Below, piece by piece: positions 1 through 8,763 of a stretch of DNA of 64,000 nt (position 1 is its first letter; each line of letters starts with the position of its first letter). Source of the DNA: Chryseobacterium oncorhynchi (GTDB taxonomy: Bacteria > Bacteroidota > Bacteroidia > Flavobacteriales > Weeksellaceae); contig NZ_PPEI02000005.1 in assembly GCF_002899895.1 (NCBI RefSeq), forward strand, positions 1 through 64,000, written 5' to 3'. A model generated the notes under the pieces. The model saw nothing but the letters and a program-made list of their open reading frames with translations, searched no databases and had not been told where the DNA came from. The position numbers and the translations under genes were made by a program.

Positions 1-421
1 GTTCTTTCGTAGTCTATTATGTTTACGCCTATCTAAAGGCTTTCTGCGCTACTGAATGTACTCTCGTTTTCAGTGGGGCAAAGATAGAAACTTATACCAC
101 AACTCGCAAACTTATTTAACATAAAATTCATATCCAGTTCATATTTTACCTTAAGACACTGGAACGCAGAGAGAAAAATTTTAAACAAATGTTTGGGAGA
201 ACAGAACCGTGGAGGAAGAAATGGGGATGGGGAGGATAAATGGGGATGTTTGCAGTCATTATATAAAGGATCGGGAATGGAAGATATATCTATATAGTAT
301 ATAAGGAGGGCGATTATTCCCTACTTCTAATCATAAATACAGTGTTCTTGGTTTGTGATTCAGGCTTTCAACTATAATAATAGATGTAATAGTGATAAAA
401 AACGGGGAACATTTTTTTTGA
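1..421. other. Left-edge intergenic region
   Basis: No convincing coding region is seen here. The left 110 bases look like the 5' end of a minus-strand transcript that runs off the window (see the promoter at 79-110). Bases 110-420 are AT-rich with short TATA-like repeats around 285-302 and a purine-rich stretch around 205-240. No RNA family was recognised. Confidence 0.4.
79..110 (-). promoter_or_regulatory. Bacteroidota-type promoter reading leftward
   Basis: On the minus strand TATCTTTG (79-86) is a perfect TAnnTTTG -7 box and TTTG (107-110) lies 20 bp upstream as a -33 box. The transcript would leave the window on the left. About 70 nt of it are visible, with no ATG and a small GCCT/AGGC hairpin, so it could be an RNA gene or an mRNA leader. 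Confidence 0.5.
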
Positions 422-426
422 TTGCT

Positions 427-434
427 TACATTTG
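427..434 (+). promoter_or_regulatory. -7 box for the M16 peptidase gene
   Basis: TACATTTG matches TAnnTTTG and lies 29 bp before the ATG at 464. No clear -33 TTTG is visible at the usual distance. The box lies downstream of the TTG at 422, which argues against that upstream start. Confidence 0.4.
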
Positions 435-463
435 TATCACATTCTTATTCTACAAGGAATGAA

Positions 464-3343
464 ATGAGCTTATATATGATAGACAGAAGATACAAAGAAA
501 CGATTCATACGGATAACAATCAATACGAATATACTACAGTAACTCACGATGAAAATAAGGTAAGAATCTATGCATTAAAAAATGGTCTAAAGGTTTTCCT
601 TGCCCAAAATTTCGATGCACCAAGGATACAGACTTTTATTCCGGTGCGAACAGGAAGTAATAATGATCCTGCAGATAATACCGGACTAGCTCATTATCTT
701 GAACACATGATGTTCAAAGGCACCTCTAAATTAGGTACTCAAAACTGGGAGAAAGAGAAAGAACTTCTTGACCAAATCTCTATTCTATTTGAAGAACATA
801 AAGCTGAGCAAGATTCTGAAAAGAAAAAGGAAATTTATAAAAAGATTGATGAAGTTTCTCAGGAAGCCAGCCAATATGCAATTGCTAATGAGTATGACAA
901 GGCTATTTCATCACTTGGAGCCAGTGGAACTAATGCACACACGTGGTTTGATGAAACTGTTTATAAGAATAACATCCCCAATAATGAACTGGAAAAATGG
1001 CTTAAAGTAGAGAAAGACAGATTTTCTGAGATTGTACTTCGTCTTTTCCATACTGAATTGGAGTCTGTATATGAGGAATTCAACAGAGCGCAGGATAATG
1101 ATACGAGACTTGTCAACTATGAACTCATGGCAGCTCTTTTCCCAACTCATCCTAATGGGCAGCAAACTACACTGGGTAATCCGGAGCATTTGAAAAATCC
1201 GTCCATGAAAGCTATCCATAAGTATTTTGATGAATATTATGTTCCTAATAATTATGCAATGGTTTTGGTTGGGGATCTTGATTTTGAGGAAACCATCCAA
1301 TTAATTGATCAATCTTTCGGTACTCTTCCTTATAAAGAATTACCAACAAAAACACCCATTATTGAAGAACCGATTACCAAGATTATTAAAAAGACAGTAA
1401 AAAGCCCGACTACCCCAAGGGTTCAATTGGCCTGGAGAACTGACAGCTATGGAACCAGGGAAGCAATGCTTGCTGATATTTTTGCCAATATTTTGAGCAA
1501 CAGAGGTGAGGCAGGATTATTGGATCTTCATATCAACCAGACACAAAAAATGCTTTGGGCACAGGCTTTCTCTGTGGGATTAAAACAATATGGCTATTTT
1601 TCCATTGTTGCCGTTCCTAAGGAAACTCAAACTCTGGAAGAAGCTACTGAAATGGTTTTAGAGGAGATTGAACTTGTAAAGAAAGGTGATTTCCCAGACT
1701 GGATGCTTCCGGCTATCATTAATGACTTTAAGCTTCAAAGAATGAAAGGTCTTGAAACATCGGAAGGTCTTGCCACTACTCTTTATGACACCTATATAAA
1801 AGGAAGAAGCTGGGAACAAGAGCTGAGTGAAATGGACGAGTATGCAAGCTTCACAAAAGAAGATATTGTCAATTTTGCCAATGATTTTTTCAAGGAAAAT
1901 TATGTGGTTGTTAACAAGGAGAAAGGTGTTAACGAAAGATTAATCAGAGTTGAGAACCCAGGCATTACTCCTATCAAAATTAATCGCGATACGCAATCTG
2001 AGTTTTTAAAAGAAATATTATCTGAAAAAACGGAAGATATTCAACCTGAATTCATCAACTATCAAAAAGAGATTACCACTGATGAAATCAAGGATAAGAA
2101 ATTAAGCTTTGTAAGAAATAAATATAATGATCTTGCTCAGGTACATTTTATTTTTCCTTTTGGAAGTGATAATGATAGAGAACTGGGAATTTCTACACAA
2201 TTGCTTCAATATTTAGGAACCCATGATCTTTCTCCTGAGGATTTAAAAAAGGAATTTTTCAAAATCGGGGTAAGCAATAATTTTAAAACAACCAGTAACC
2301 AGTTACTCATCTCTCTGAGTGGATTGGAAGAAAATATAGAAAAAGGAATTTCGCTTTTACAGAACTGGATGTATAATGTACAGCCTAACCAGGAGATCTA
2401 TCAACAATTTGTAGGAACTGTTTTGGAAAACCGTCAGGCCATGAAGAAAGATAAGAACCGTATTATGACTGCACTTATCAATTACACCAAATTGGGAAGT
2501 ACTTCGCGATTTACGGATGTCATTTCCAAGGAAGAGCTTGAAAGCAGTAAAGCTGAAGTATTCACAGACCGAATGAAGCAGCTTTTCAAGTATCCTTACC
2601 AAGTTTTCTTTTATGGAAAGAACTTTGAAAGATTCAAAGGGTATATTGGTCAATATATTGAGACAGCAAGTCTTCAGATGCCGGAAGCCAGAAAATACCC
2701 GGAACCTGCTACAGGTGGTAATGTTTATTTTACAGACTATGACATGGTTCAGATGGAAATGAGTAAGATTGGAAAAGGAAATCTGGTTAACCCGTCTCAT
2801 TTTGGAAAGATCAATGTTTTCAATGAGTATTTTGGAAGAGGATTATCTTCAATTGTTTTTCAGGAAATCCGCGAAAGTAAGAGCCTTGCTTATTCTGCCT
2901 ATGTCTCCTACTCTGCCAATGCTGAGCTAAAGCATCCTGATTACATTACAACTTATATAGGAACGCAGCCGGATAAGCTCATGATTGCTGTGGATACCAT
3001 GAATGAACTGATGAATGAACTTCCTGAAGTACCCATTCAGTTTGAAAATGCAAAGAATGCAGCGCTGAAACAAATTGCATCAACCAGAGTTATCAGAAAT
3101 AATATCTTCTTCAATACTTTAAATCTAAAGAAACTGGGTATTTATCATGATTTCAGAAAAGATATTTATGAAGAAATCCAAAGTCTGACATTTGAAGATA
3201 TCAAGCAGTTTTATGAAACAGAAATCAAACCTGTGCATTTCAATACAGCCATTATTGGTAAAAAGGAAAACCTGAATATGGAAGCTGTTGGAAAGATGGG
3301 GACATTTACTGAACTCAAGCTAGAAGATATTTTTGGACATTAG
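464..3343 (+). CDS. M16 (insulinase/pitrilysin) family zinc metallopeptidase
   Basis: A protein of about 959 residues with the inverted zinc motif HYLEH at about residues 77-81. The distal metal ligand is probably in the ELESVYEEF segment, after a charged helical insertion. Length and layout fit a full two-lobed clamp protease of the M16 family, which degrades peptides inside a closed chamber. I chose the ATG at 464 over an in-frame TTG at 422 because a -7 promoter box overlaps the longer reading and AAGGA precedes 464. No signal peptide is evident, so a cytoplasmic location is inferred. It is monocistronic, with its own terminator at 3370. The substrate cannot be told from sequence. Confidence 0.9.
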   Translation: MSLYMIDRRYKETIHTDNNQYEYTTVTHDENKVRIYALKNGLKVFLAQNFDAPRIQTFIPVRTGSNNDPADNTGLAHYLEHMMFKGTSKLGTQNWEKEKELLDQISILFEEHKAEQDSEKKKEIYKKIDEVSQEASQYAIANEYDKAISSLGASGTNAHTWFDETVYKNNIPNNELEKWLKVEKDRFSEIVLRLFHTELESVYEEFNRAQDNDTRLVNYELMAALFPTHPNGQQTTLGNPEHLKNPSMKAIHKYFDEYYVPNNYAMVLVGDLDFEETIQLIDQSFGTLPYKELPTKTPIIEEPITKIIKKTVKSPTTPRVQLAWRTDSYGTREAMLADIFANILSNRGEAGLLDLHINQTQKMLWAQAFSVGLKQYGYFSIVAVPKETQTLEEATEMVLEEIELVKKGDFPDWMLPAIINDFKLQRMKGLETSEGLATTLYDTYIKGRSWEQELSEMDEYASFTKEDIVNFANDFFKENYVVVNKEKGVNERLIRVENPGITPIKINRDTQSEFLKEILSEKTEDIQPEFINYQKEITTDEIKDKKLSFVRNKYNDLAQVHFIFPFGSDNDRELGISTQLLQYLGTHDLSPEDLKKEFFKIGVSNNFKTTSNQLLISLSGLEENIEKGISLLQNWMYNVQPNQEIYQQFVGTVLENRQAMKKDKNRIMTALINYTKLGSTSRFTDVISKEELESSKAEVFTDRMKQLFKYPYQVFFYGKNFERFKGYIGQYIETASLQMPEARKYPEPATGGNVYFTDYDMVQMEMSKIGKGNLVNPSHFGKINVFNEYFGRGLSSIVFQEIRESKSLAYSAYVSYSANAELKHPDYITTYIGTQPDKLMIAVDTMNELMNELPEVPIQFENAKNAALKQIASTRVIRNNIFFNTLNLKKLGIYHDFRKDIYEEIQSLTFEDIKQFYETEIKPVHFNTAIIGKKENLNMEAVGKMGTFTELKLEDIFGH

Positions 3344-3369
3344 AAAACTACACTCAATAAAAACAAAAA

Positions 3370-3396
3370 GATCCCAGAATAACCCGGGATTTTTTA
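3370..3396 (+). terminator. Rho-independent terminator of the M16 gene
   Basis: Short GC-rich hairpin (ATCCC / GGGAT) followed by TTTTTT, 27 bp after the M16 stop codon. Confidence 0.7.
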
Positions 3397-3531
3397 TTGG
3401 TATTTAGCCAAAGAATTTTTCACAATCTCTTTGGCATTCTTTTCTACATTTTGATAGGAATAAGAATTAACCTATATATGAAATCTTAAATCTTCCTTTA
3501 AACTTAAAACGTTACAAAGCCTCCATAAAAT

Positions 3532-3566
3532 AAAAAACCTATTTAATTTTTGATTAAATAGGTTTT
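3532..3566 (-). terminator. Terminator of the S46 peptidase gene
   Basis: Perfect 12-bp stem (AACCTATTTAAT, 3536-3547 with 3553-3564) flanked by an A run on the left and a T run on the right. It therefore works for the minus-strand gene ending at 3576 and possibly in both directions. Confidence 0.8.
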
Positions 3567-3575
3567 TATAATTAT

Positions 3576-5714
3576 TTATTTGATGACTTTCATTTCATCA
3601 ACAAGCCATTTTGAATCGGCGAATTTTTCAATAACGAAAAGAATGTATTTTGTGTCTACCATAATGTTTCTGCTGAAACGAGGATCGTAGTTAATATCAC
3701 TCATCGTTCCCTCCCATTGTCTGTCGAAGTTCAGTCCTACCAGATTTCCATTGGCATCAAGAGCCGGACTTCCTGAGTTTCCTCCCGTAGTATGGTTTGT
3801 TGCAGTAAACCCAACAGGAACGTCACCTGTTTTATCTTTATACATTCCGAAATCCTTTTTATTGTAAAGTTCAATCAGTTTCTTAGGAACATCAAATTCA
3901 TAATCTCCAGGAATATATTTTTCCATTACTCCAGCCAGGTGAGTCTGATAACCGTAAGAAACAGCATCTCTTGGAGCCGATCCTTTTACTTTACCATACG
4001 TTACACGAAGGGTTGAGTTGGCATCCGGGAAGAATTTTCTGTCTTTATCAGTTTCCATCTGCTGAGCCATGAACTTCTTCTGCATAGCATCAATTTTTGC
4101 CTGAAGTGAAGAATATTGTGGATCAGCGGTCTTCATGTACGTTTCTTTCATGGAAACATACAATTGATAAATAGGATCTTTCTTTAATGTTTTTATCAGT
4201 TTATCCTGATTAGAAAATGCCTTATCAATATCTGTAGTTAATGTCCCTCCATTTACAGCAGTTCTTCCTGTAATGATGGAGTTTTTAGACATATCTTCTA
4301 CTACAGGAATATTTGCATTTTCGTCCTTATATTTGTTGAAACCTGTTGGTAAAAACTGTGGTGCAGTTTTGTTGGTATATAAAGCCAATAATTTTGCGGT
4401 TACTCTTGCATCAAGTTCTGCACTGTAATCCTTATAGAAAGACGTTAGCTTTGTTTTTAACTTGGTAAGTTCTTTCTCATCCATTCTGCCAGCTTCTACA
4501 GAAGCTACAAAATCATAATAATCTCCTGCCAGCTTTAATGTTTCTGCATTTTTTACTACTTCTGTATAGTAAGCATTATTTAATGCATAAGGAGCCTGAT
4601 CATTGTAAAGTCTGTTCAATTGATCCAAAGTAGTCTTGATCTCAGGATTTTTAGAAACTAAAGAACCTTCATACATTACCTTTTTCTCAACTGCATTGGA
4701 TTTTTTCAACCCTTCTACTTCACCGATCCATTTTTTCCAGTAATTGGCAACAGACGCATACTTTGAAGCGTACTTAATACGTGTTTCGTTATCTACACGC
4801 ATTTTTTCATCCAAAGTCTTTAAAGCTACATCACGTACAGCAATTCTTGCAGGATCAATATCTTTCATGATCTTTTCTACCGCTACTGCAGGAAGATATT
4901 CTGTAGTTTTTCCTGGGAAACCGAATACAAATGTAAAATCGTTTTCGTTTTTATCTTTGATTGAAACCGGTAAATAATGCTTTGGAACGTAAGGTACATT
5001 GTCCTTAGAATATTCTGCAGGCTTATTGTTTTTGTCTGCATAGATTCTGAACATAGAGAAGTCTCCTGTATGTCTAGGCCAAACCCAGTTATCTGTATCA
5101 CTTCCGAATTTCCCTATACTCTGAGGCGGTGCCCCTACAAGACGGATATCCTTATATGTTTCGATGGTATAAGCGTAGTACTTGTTTCCATAGTACATAG
5201 GTTTTACCATGATGGATTGATAAGATTCAATTTTCTGAGAGTTTTTATAAACCTCAATATTGTTATTGATTCTTTTGGTAAGCTCAGGCTCTGTAAGGTT
5301 ATCTGTTCCTTCCAATACCTGATCTGTAACTTCTTTTATATCTACAATAAAGTCTACTTTCACTCCCGGATTAGGAAGTTCACCATTGGTGTTTTTAGCC
5401 CAGAATCCGTTTGAAAGAAGATCGTTCTGAACGGTAGAATGCGCCTGAATCTGACCATAACCACAGTGGTGATTGGTCAACAACAATCCTTTAGGAGAAA
5501 TAATTTCCGCGGTACATCCACCGTTAAACTGCACTACAGCATCCTTAATGCTTGGCTTCTGAGGATTGAAAATATCTTTAGCAGAGATTTTCATTCCCAG
5601 ATCCTTCATTTCCTTTTCATTCAGCTCTGTAGGAATCCACATTCCTCCATATTGTTGTGCAAATGCCATTGCAGCCGGCAAAAGAAATACGGATAAAAGT
5701 ATCTTTTTTGTCAT
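3576..5714 (-). CDS. S46 family dipeptidyl-peptidase, probably DPP11 type
   Basis: A 712-residue exported serine peptidase with signal peptide MTKKILLSVFLLPAAMAFAQ. The catalytic His lies in LTNHHCGY (about H83), the Asp probably in TGDFSMF, and the Ser in GGNSGSPA (about S647). S46 enzymes release dipeptides from N-termini in the periplasm and feed peptide catabolism in non-sugar-using Bacteroidota. In this family Arg at the S1 position (673 in Porphyromonas) marks Asp/Glu-specific DPP11, whereas DPP7 has Gly. Here the motif reads NFDRQWEG, with Arg at about 665, so DPP11 specificity is inferred. The ATG at 5714 is chosen because it begins the signal peptide; an in-frame extension to 5819 has no support. 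Confidence 0.88.
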   Translation of the reverse strand: MTKKILLSVFLLPAAMAFAQQYGGMWIPTELNEKEMKDLGMKISAKDIFNPQKPSIKDAVVQFNGGCTAEIISPKGLLLTNHHCGYGQIQAHSTVQNDLLSNGFWAKNTNGELPNPGVKVDFIVDIKEVTDQVLEGTDNLTEPELTKRINNNIEVYKNSQKIESYQSIMVKPMYYGNKYYAYTIETYKDIRLVGAPPQSIGKFGSDTDNWVWPRHTGDFSMFRIYADKNNKPAEYSKDNVPYVPKHYLPVSIKDKNENDFTFVFGFPGKTTEYLPAVAVEKIMKDIDPARIAVRDVALKTLDEKMRVDNETRIKYASKYASVANYWKKWIGEVEGLKKSNAVEKKVMYEGSLVSKNPEIKTTLDQLNRLYNDQAPYALNNAYYTEVVKNAETLKLAGDYYDFVASVEAGRMDEKELTKLKTKLTSFYKDYSAELDARVTAKLLALYTNKTAPQFLPTGFNKYKDENANIPVVEDMSKNSIITGRTAVNGGTLTTDIDKAFSNQDKLIKTLKKDPIYQLYVSMKETYMKTADPQYSSLQAKIDAMQKKFMAQQMETDKDRKFFPDANSTLRVTYGKVKGSAPRDAVSYGYQTHLAGVMEKYIPGDYEFDVPKKLIELYNKKDFGMYKDKTGDVPVGFTATNHTTGGNSGSPALDANGNLVGLNFDRQWEGTMSDINYDPRFSRNIMVDTKYILFVIEKFADSKWLVDEMKVIK

Positions 5715-6056
5715 AATCAAAATTTTGCCCGAATTTACGAAGAAAAATAGGAATAGCCCCCATAAAACCACCGTAAAAGTTGATATGAGTATTTTGTATG
5801 ATATAGAATGTGCAATCAATTAATTAATCCAGAAGTAAGAGATTAGAAGTTTTGAATTAGATACTGCTCTTTCAGAGTAATAATCAATACCTATTTTTCA
5901 CAATGCTAATTTTAATCTTTAAATCCTATCTACAAGGGATTAAATAGCTATTCCGTATCTATATTTACTTTATACTCCACTCATTTTTCTCCTCATTTCC
6001 TTGGCTCAGTTTTTGTTTACTGCTAGTCAGTTTAATTTTCAAATCAATTATTTATT
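5715..6056. other. Divergent intergenic region
   Basis: No gene is seen. A near-consensus minus-strand -7 box (TAAATTCG, 5730-5737) could serve the S46 peptidase gene. The right half should carry the promoter of the lipoprotein gene at 6057, but no clean TAnnTTTG was found. Confidence 0.35.
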
Positions 6057-6545
6057 ATGATGAAAAACAAAATGTTTATTTTGGGAATTGGAGCAGCTTT
6101 GTTTCTTGCTTCTTGTTCTAAAAAGGAAACAGTTGAAACCTCAGGGACTTCCACAGATTCTGCAACAGCTGTTCAGACAGTCGCTACAGACAGTATAACA
6201 AAGGCAACTCCAACAGCTGCTGGTGACACTTCTGAAAATTCTCTTGACTGGAACGGAACCTATGAAGCAGTAGTTCCTTGTGCAGATTGTCCGGGAATCA
6301 AGACTTCATTAACGTTGAATGATGATAAAACATTTAGCATTACTGAGGAATACTTAGAAAGGAATTCGAAAAATCAGGATAAAGGATCTTTCACCTGGGA
6401 TGCTACGGGAAGTGTTATTACTTTAAAAGGAAAAACAGCAAACTATAAATATAAGGTTGGCGAAAACATACTTATCCAGCTGGATATGGACGGTAAGGAA
6501 ATTGACGGTCCTAACAAAGATCTGTATGTATTCAAGAAAAAATAA
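6057..6545 (+). CDS. NlpE-like lipoprotein (NlpE N-terminal domain)
   Basis: A 162-residue lipoprotein with lipobox LASC (Cys20), then a low-complexity Thr/Ser linker to about residue 65. A single NlpE N-terminal-type domain follows, recognisable by WNGTYEAVVPCADCPGI with its CxxC pair and by the GSFTWD motif. In Enterobacteria NlpE senses envelope and copper stress through the Cpx system. Bacteroidota carry many stand-alone NlpE-N lipoproteins whose role is unknown, so no signalling function is claimed. Start is ATG 6057 or 6060. It is monocistronic and ends in a strong hairpin shared with the convergent mgtC-like gene. Confidence 0.82.
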   Translation: MMKNKMFILGIGAALFLASCSKKETVETSGTSTDSATAVQTVATDSITKATPTAAGDTSENSLDWNGTYEAVVPCADCPGIKTSLTLNDDKTFSITEEYLERNSKNQDKGSFTWDATGSVITLKGKTANYKYKVGENILIQLDMDGKEIDGPNKDLYVFKKK

Positions 6546-6546
6546 A

Positions 6547-6573
6547 AATAAAGGCTTAGGCCTTTATTTTTTT
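6547..6573. terminator. Bidirectional terminator
   Basis: Stem AATAAAGGC / GCCTTTATT with a 4-base loop, an A run on the left and seven or more T on the right. It sits between the convergent genes ending at 6545 and 6582. Confidence 0.8.
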
Positions 6574-6581
6574 GCTTTATA

Positions 6582-7229
6582 TTAAAATTGATAAGCTATT
6601 ATTTTAGGGTCTTCTATCAGGCATTTGATAACTTCTTCATGATAGCTATTTTTTCCGGTAAGTCTCCAGGTAACGGTTAAATTCCCTTGTGTATACTGTT
6701 GCTTTATCATCAAATATTTTAAATGATGCTCTTTGAAAATAGTTTCACAGTGCTTGAGACCTATTGAATCTGTTACTCCAATTCTATATTCTCTTACTTT
6801 ATTATAGTTATCAATGAAGCTTTGAAGATAAGTTAGTGCACTCAGAACCATCAAAACCAAGGCTGTTCCTAAAAGTGAGAAATAGACATATCCTGAACCT
6901 ACAGCCATTCCTATTGAAGCAGTTGCCCAAATGGTAGTTGCTGTCGTAATTCCTTCAATTTTATTTTCTCCTTTAAATATTACTCCTGCTCCCAAAAAGC
7001 CTATCCCTGTGATAATATTGGCTGCTAATCGATCAGGATTAGCTACTCCTATTTTTATGGAAAGTATGGTAAACAGACAGGAACCAAAACATACTAAAAT
7101 AAATGTACGAAGTCCCGCTGATTTGTTGCGGTATTCCCGTTCAGCACCAATCAGCAATCCCAGAATCACGGAAATAAAAATAAGAAGCAGCTCGTTTTGG
7201 ACTACATAATGGTCCTGAAGAAATTCCAT
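6582..7229 (-). CDS. MgtC/SapB family membrane protein
   Basis: A 215-residue protein. The N-terminal 140 residues are hydrophobic with about four membrane segments and carry the MgtC signatures GLLIGAEREYRNKSAGLRT and ITGIGFLGAGVIFK. A small soluble C-terminal domain of about 75 residues follows. MgtC proteins are inner-membrane factors linked to growth at low Mg2+ and to virulence in pathogens, and their biochemical activity is debated. No Mg2+ riboswitch or leader was seen upstream. It is monocistronic and convergent with the NlpE-like gene. Confidence 0.85.
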   Translation of the reverse strand: MEFLQDHYVVQNELLLIFISVILGLLIGAEREYRNKSAGLRTFILVCFGSCLFTILSIKIGVANPDRLAANIITGIGFLGAGVIFKGENKIEGITTATTIWATASIGMAVGSGYVYFSLLGTALVLMVLSALTYLQSFIDNYNKVREYRIGVTDSIGLKHCETIFKEHHLKYLMIKQQYTQGNLTVTWRLTGKNSYHEEVIKCLIEDPKIIAYQF

Positions 7230-7361
7230 TTTTAAATATTTTAACCTAAGAATAAAATTACAATAAAAAAATTTACGGAACTATTTTTGATTCTCTGACT
7301 TTATACTGTTATGAAAAAATTGATTTCAAGAAAAAACTTTTGTAATATTACATTTCAAATA

Positions 7362-7392
7362 AAAAAAGCAGGTATTGAACTTGCTTTTTTAA
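7362..7392. terminator. Hairpin with T run upstream of the Imm22-like gene
   Basis: An 11-bp stem with one G.T pair (AAAAAAGCAGG with CTTGCTTTTTT) and a 7-base loop, 40 bp before the ATG at 7431. No plus-strand gene ends just before it, so it may insulate the downstream gene or end an unseen short transcript. Confidence 0.45.
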
Positions 7393-7430
7393 CAACAAAT
7401 AAAGAATTCAGAAATTAACAAAAATAAATT

Positions 7431-7829
7431 ATGGACAAAGAAACTTCTCACTTCTGGCTGGGATATTTTAAAAATGAAGAGGACTTTTATGACTTTGTAG
7501 AAGAGGATGAAAATTATTACTTGGAAGAGGAAAATGATGATCAGTACGTTTCAAAATTTGCAAAATCCCAAGGGATCAAGTGGTTTGATGATGATTTTAT
7601 AGAATATGGATTTGAAGATGAAAGATTAGGACTTTACGAAAAGTTTTCAGAATATTCTTATGCAGATCAATGGCTTCCAATCCTTGAGGAAAAACTTAAT
7701 AAAATGGGATTAGATACCCCTGTAAATACAATCGTTTTTGCCAGTAGGTTTGTTATTCCTAACCCTGTTTCTGTAGACGGGGAAGAAAACAAATTGTATT
7801 ATGTAGGTGAAATTGAATTTGATGTTTAA
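7431..7829 (+). CDS. Imm22-like immunity protein (orphan)
   Basis: A 132-residue, very acidic soluble protein without a signal peptide. The N-terminus HFWLGYFKNEEDFYDF, the segment VSKFAKSQGIKWFDDDFIEYGFED and the C-terminal EFDV strand resemble the Imm22 family of polymorphic-toxin immunity proteins. That assignment is from recall, not a search. Imm22 proteins neutralise nuclease-type toxin domains in contact-dependent systems. No toxin gene is adjacent, so it would be an orphan immunity gene, a common way to resist neighbours. It is monocistronic with a terminator at 7858. Confidence 0.55.
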   Translation: MDKETSHFWLGYFKNEEDFYDFVEEDENYYLEEENDDQYVSKFAKSQGIKWFDDDFIEYGFEDERLGLYEKFSEYSYADQWLPILEEKLNKMGLDTPVNTIVFASRFVIPNPVSVDGEENKLYYVGEIEFDV

Positions 7830-7857
7830 TGATCTATACTTAGAAATATAAATTTGA

Positions 7858-7897
7858 ATACCTTGCTATAATAATCCTCTTAAAGCAAGGTATTTTA
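7858..7897 (+). terminator. Terminator of the Imm22-like gene
   Basis: Perfect 10-bp stem ATACCTTGCT / AGCAAGGTAT (7858-7867 with 7884-7893) followed by TTTTA. Confidence 0.7.
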
Positions 7898-7952
7898 CTT
7901 ACTATTCTTAAATTCCATTACGTTATATTTCGATAATATTTAATGTCATAGT

Positions 7953-7964
7953 ACGGTTAACCGT
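7953..7964. promoter_or_regulatory. Perfect 12-bp palindrome, candidate operator
   Basis: ACGGTTAACCGT is self-complementary and GC-richer than its AT-rich surroundings. It sits 52 bp before the ATG at 8016. A TATTTTTG -7-like box follows at 7988-7995, so the palindrome lies around the expected -33 to -45 region. Confidence 0.35.
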
Positions 7965-8015
7965 AAATAATTTTCGATTGTTCAAAATATTTTTGTACAT
8001 CAAAAAATTATAATT

Positions 8016-8612
8016 ATGTCATTAATTAAATGTCCACGATGTCAAAATCAAATCAATAATACTGATGTTTTTTGTCCACAATGTGGCTATTCTATCAAAG
8101 AAAAAGATAATTCCCCAAAACAACCACCCACTCCGATCTCTTCTAATCCACATAAAAAAAATAATAATGGGTGTGGAATCATTGTATTCTTATTCTTTTG
8201 CATTTTATTTATCGTATTTCTAGTAAAAAATTGCTCTGGAACGAAAGACAGTTCTAATTTTACAACTGAGGCAACTCAGCAATTATCCAAGGAAGATAGT
8301 ATTAAAAATAAGCAAAAAATTGATAGTATAATTAAGCAGGAAAAAATTGAAGAAGAAAAGTTCTTAAAATCAAAAGCAGGAAAAATTCATAAAAAGCACC
8401 CTGAATGGTCAAGAAAAGATTGCATTAGCATTTCTAAAAATCAGATCTGGATTGGAATGGAATATGAAATGCTTGTGTATATGAGAGGGAAGCCTAATAA
8501 TGTAAATACTTCAAATTATGGAGATGGCCCTCACTACCAAGCTTGCTGGCATAATTATGATGCATCTTGTTTTTATTTCGATCAAAGTCAAATTATCACC
8601 TCATACAACTAA
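8016..8612 (+). CDS. Zinc-ribbon, single-pass membrane protein with BamE-like C-terminal domain
   Basis: A 198-residue protein of unknown function. Residues 6-24 form a zinc ribbon (CPRCQNQ...CPQCG). Residues 53-70 form one membrane helix. Residues 85-135 are a charged helical linker. The last 60 residues (QIWIGMEYEMLVYMRGKPNNV to YFDQSQIITSYN) resemble the small SmpA/BamE-type fold seen in many exported Bacteroidota proteins. The zinc ribbon should face the cytoplasm and the C-terminal domain the periplasm. It is monocistronic, with a candidate palindromic operator upstream. Confidence 0.7.
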   Translation: MSLIKCPRCQNQINNTDVFCPQCGYSIKEKDNSPKQPPTPISSNPHKKNNNGCGIIVFLFFCILFIVFLVKNCSGTKDSSNFTTEATQQLSKEDSIKNKQKIDSIIKQEKIEEEKFLKSKAGKIHKKHPEWSRKDCISISKNQIWIGMEYEMLVYMRGKPNNVNTSNYGDGPHYQACWHNYDASCFYFDQSQIITSYN

Positions 8613-8692
8613 GGTAAATATGCATTAGTAACTAACTTCTATTTTTCTAATCCAGTTTCGGTATACATGAGAAATATAAATCTATTATATTC

Positions 8693-8724
8693 AAAAAAAA
8701 CTTCCGCTCGTTAGCGGAAGTTTT
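8693..8724 (-). terminator. Terminator of polA
   Basis: Perfect 12-bp stem AAAACTTCCGCT / AGCGGAAGTTTT with a CGTT loop (8697-8724) and an eight-A run to the left, which gives a T tract on the minus strand. It lies 40 bp after the polA stop. Confidence 0.85.
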
Positions 8725-8763
8725 CGTTTATTGTTCAAAGATAAATTTGAAAGTATATTTTCA

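Noticed and set aside
2357-2800. Minus-strand ORF inside the M16 gene
   Set aside because: It is antisense to a clear coding frame, with cysteine- and phenylalanine-rich translation typical of a shadow frame.
7311-7418. 35-codon ORF (MKKLISRKNFCNITF...) upstream of the Imm22-like gene
   Set aside because: It runs through the hairpin and T run at 7362-7392, has no promoter or recognisable motif, and is most likely chance in AT-rich DNA.
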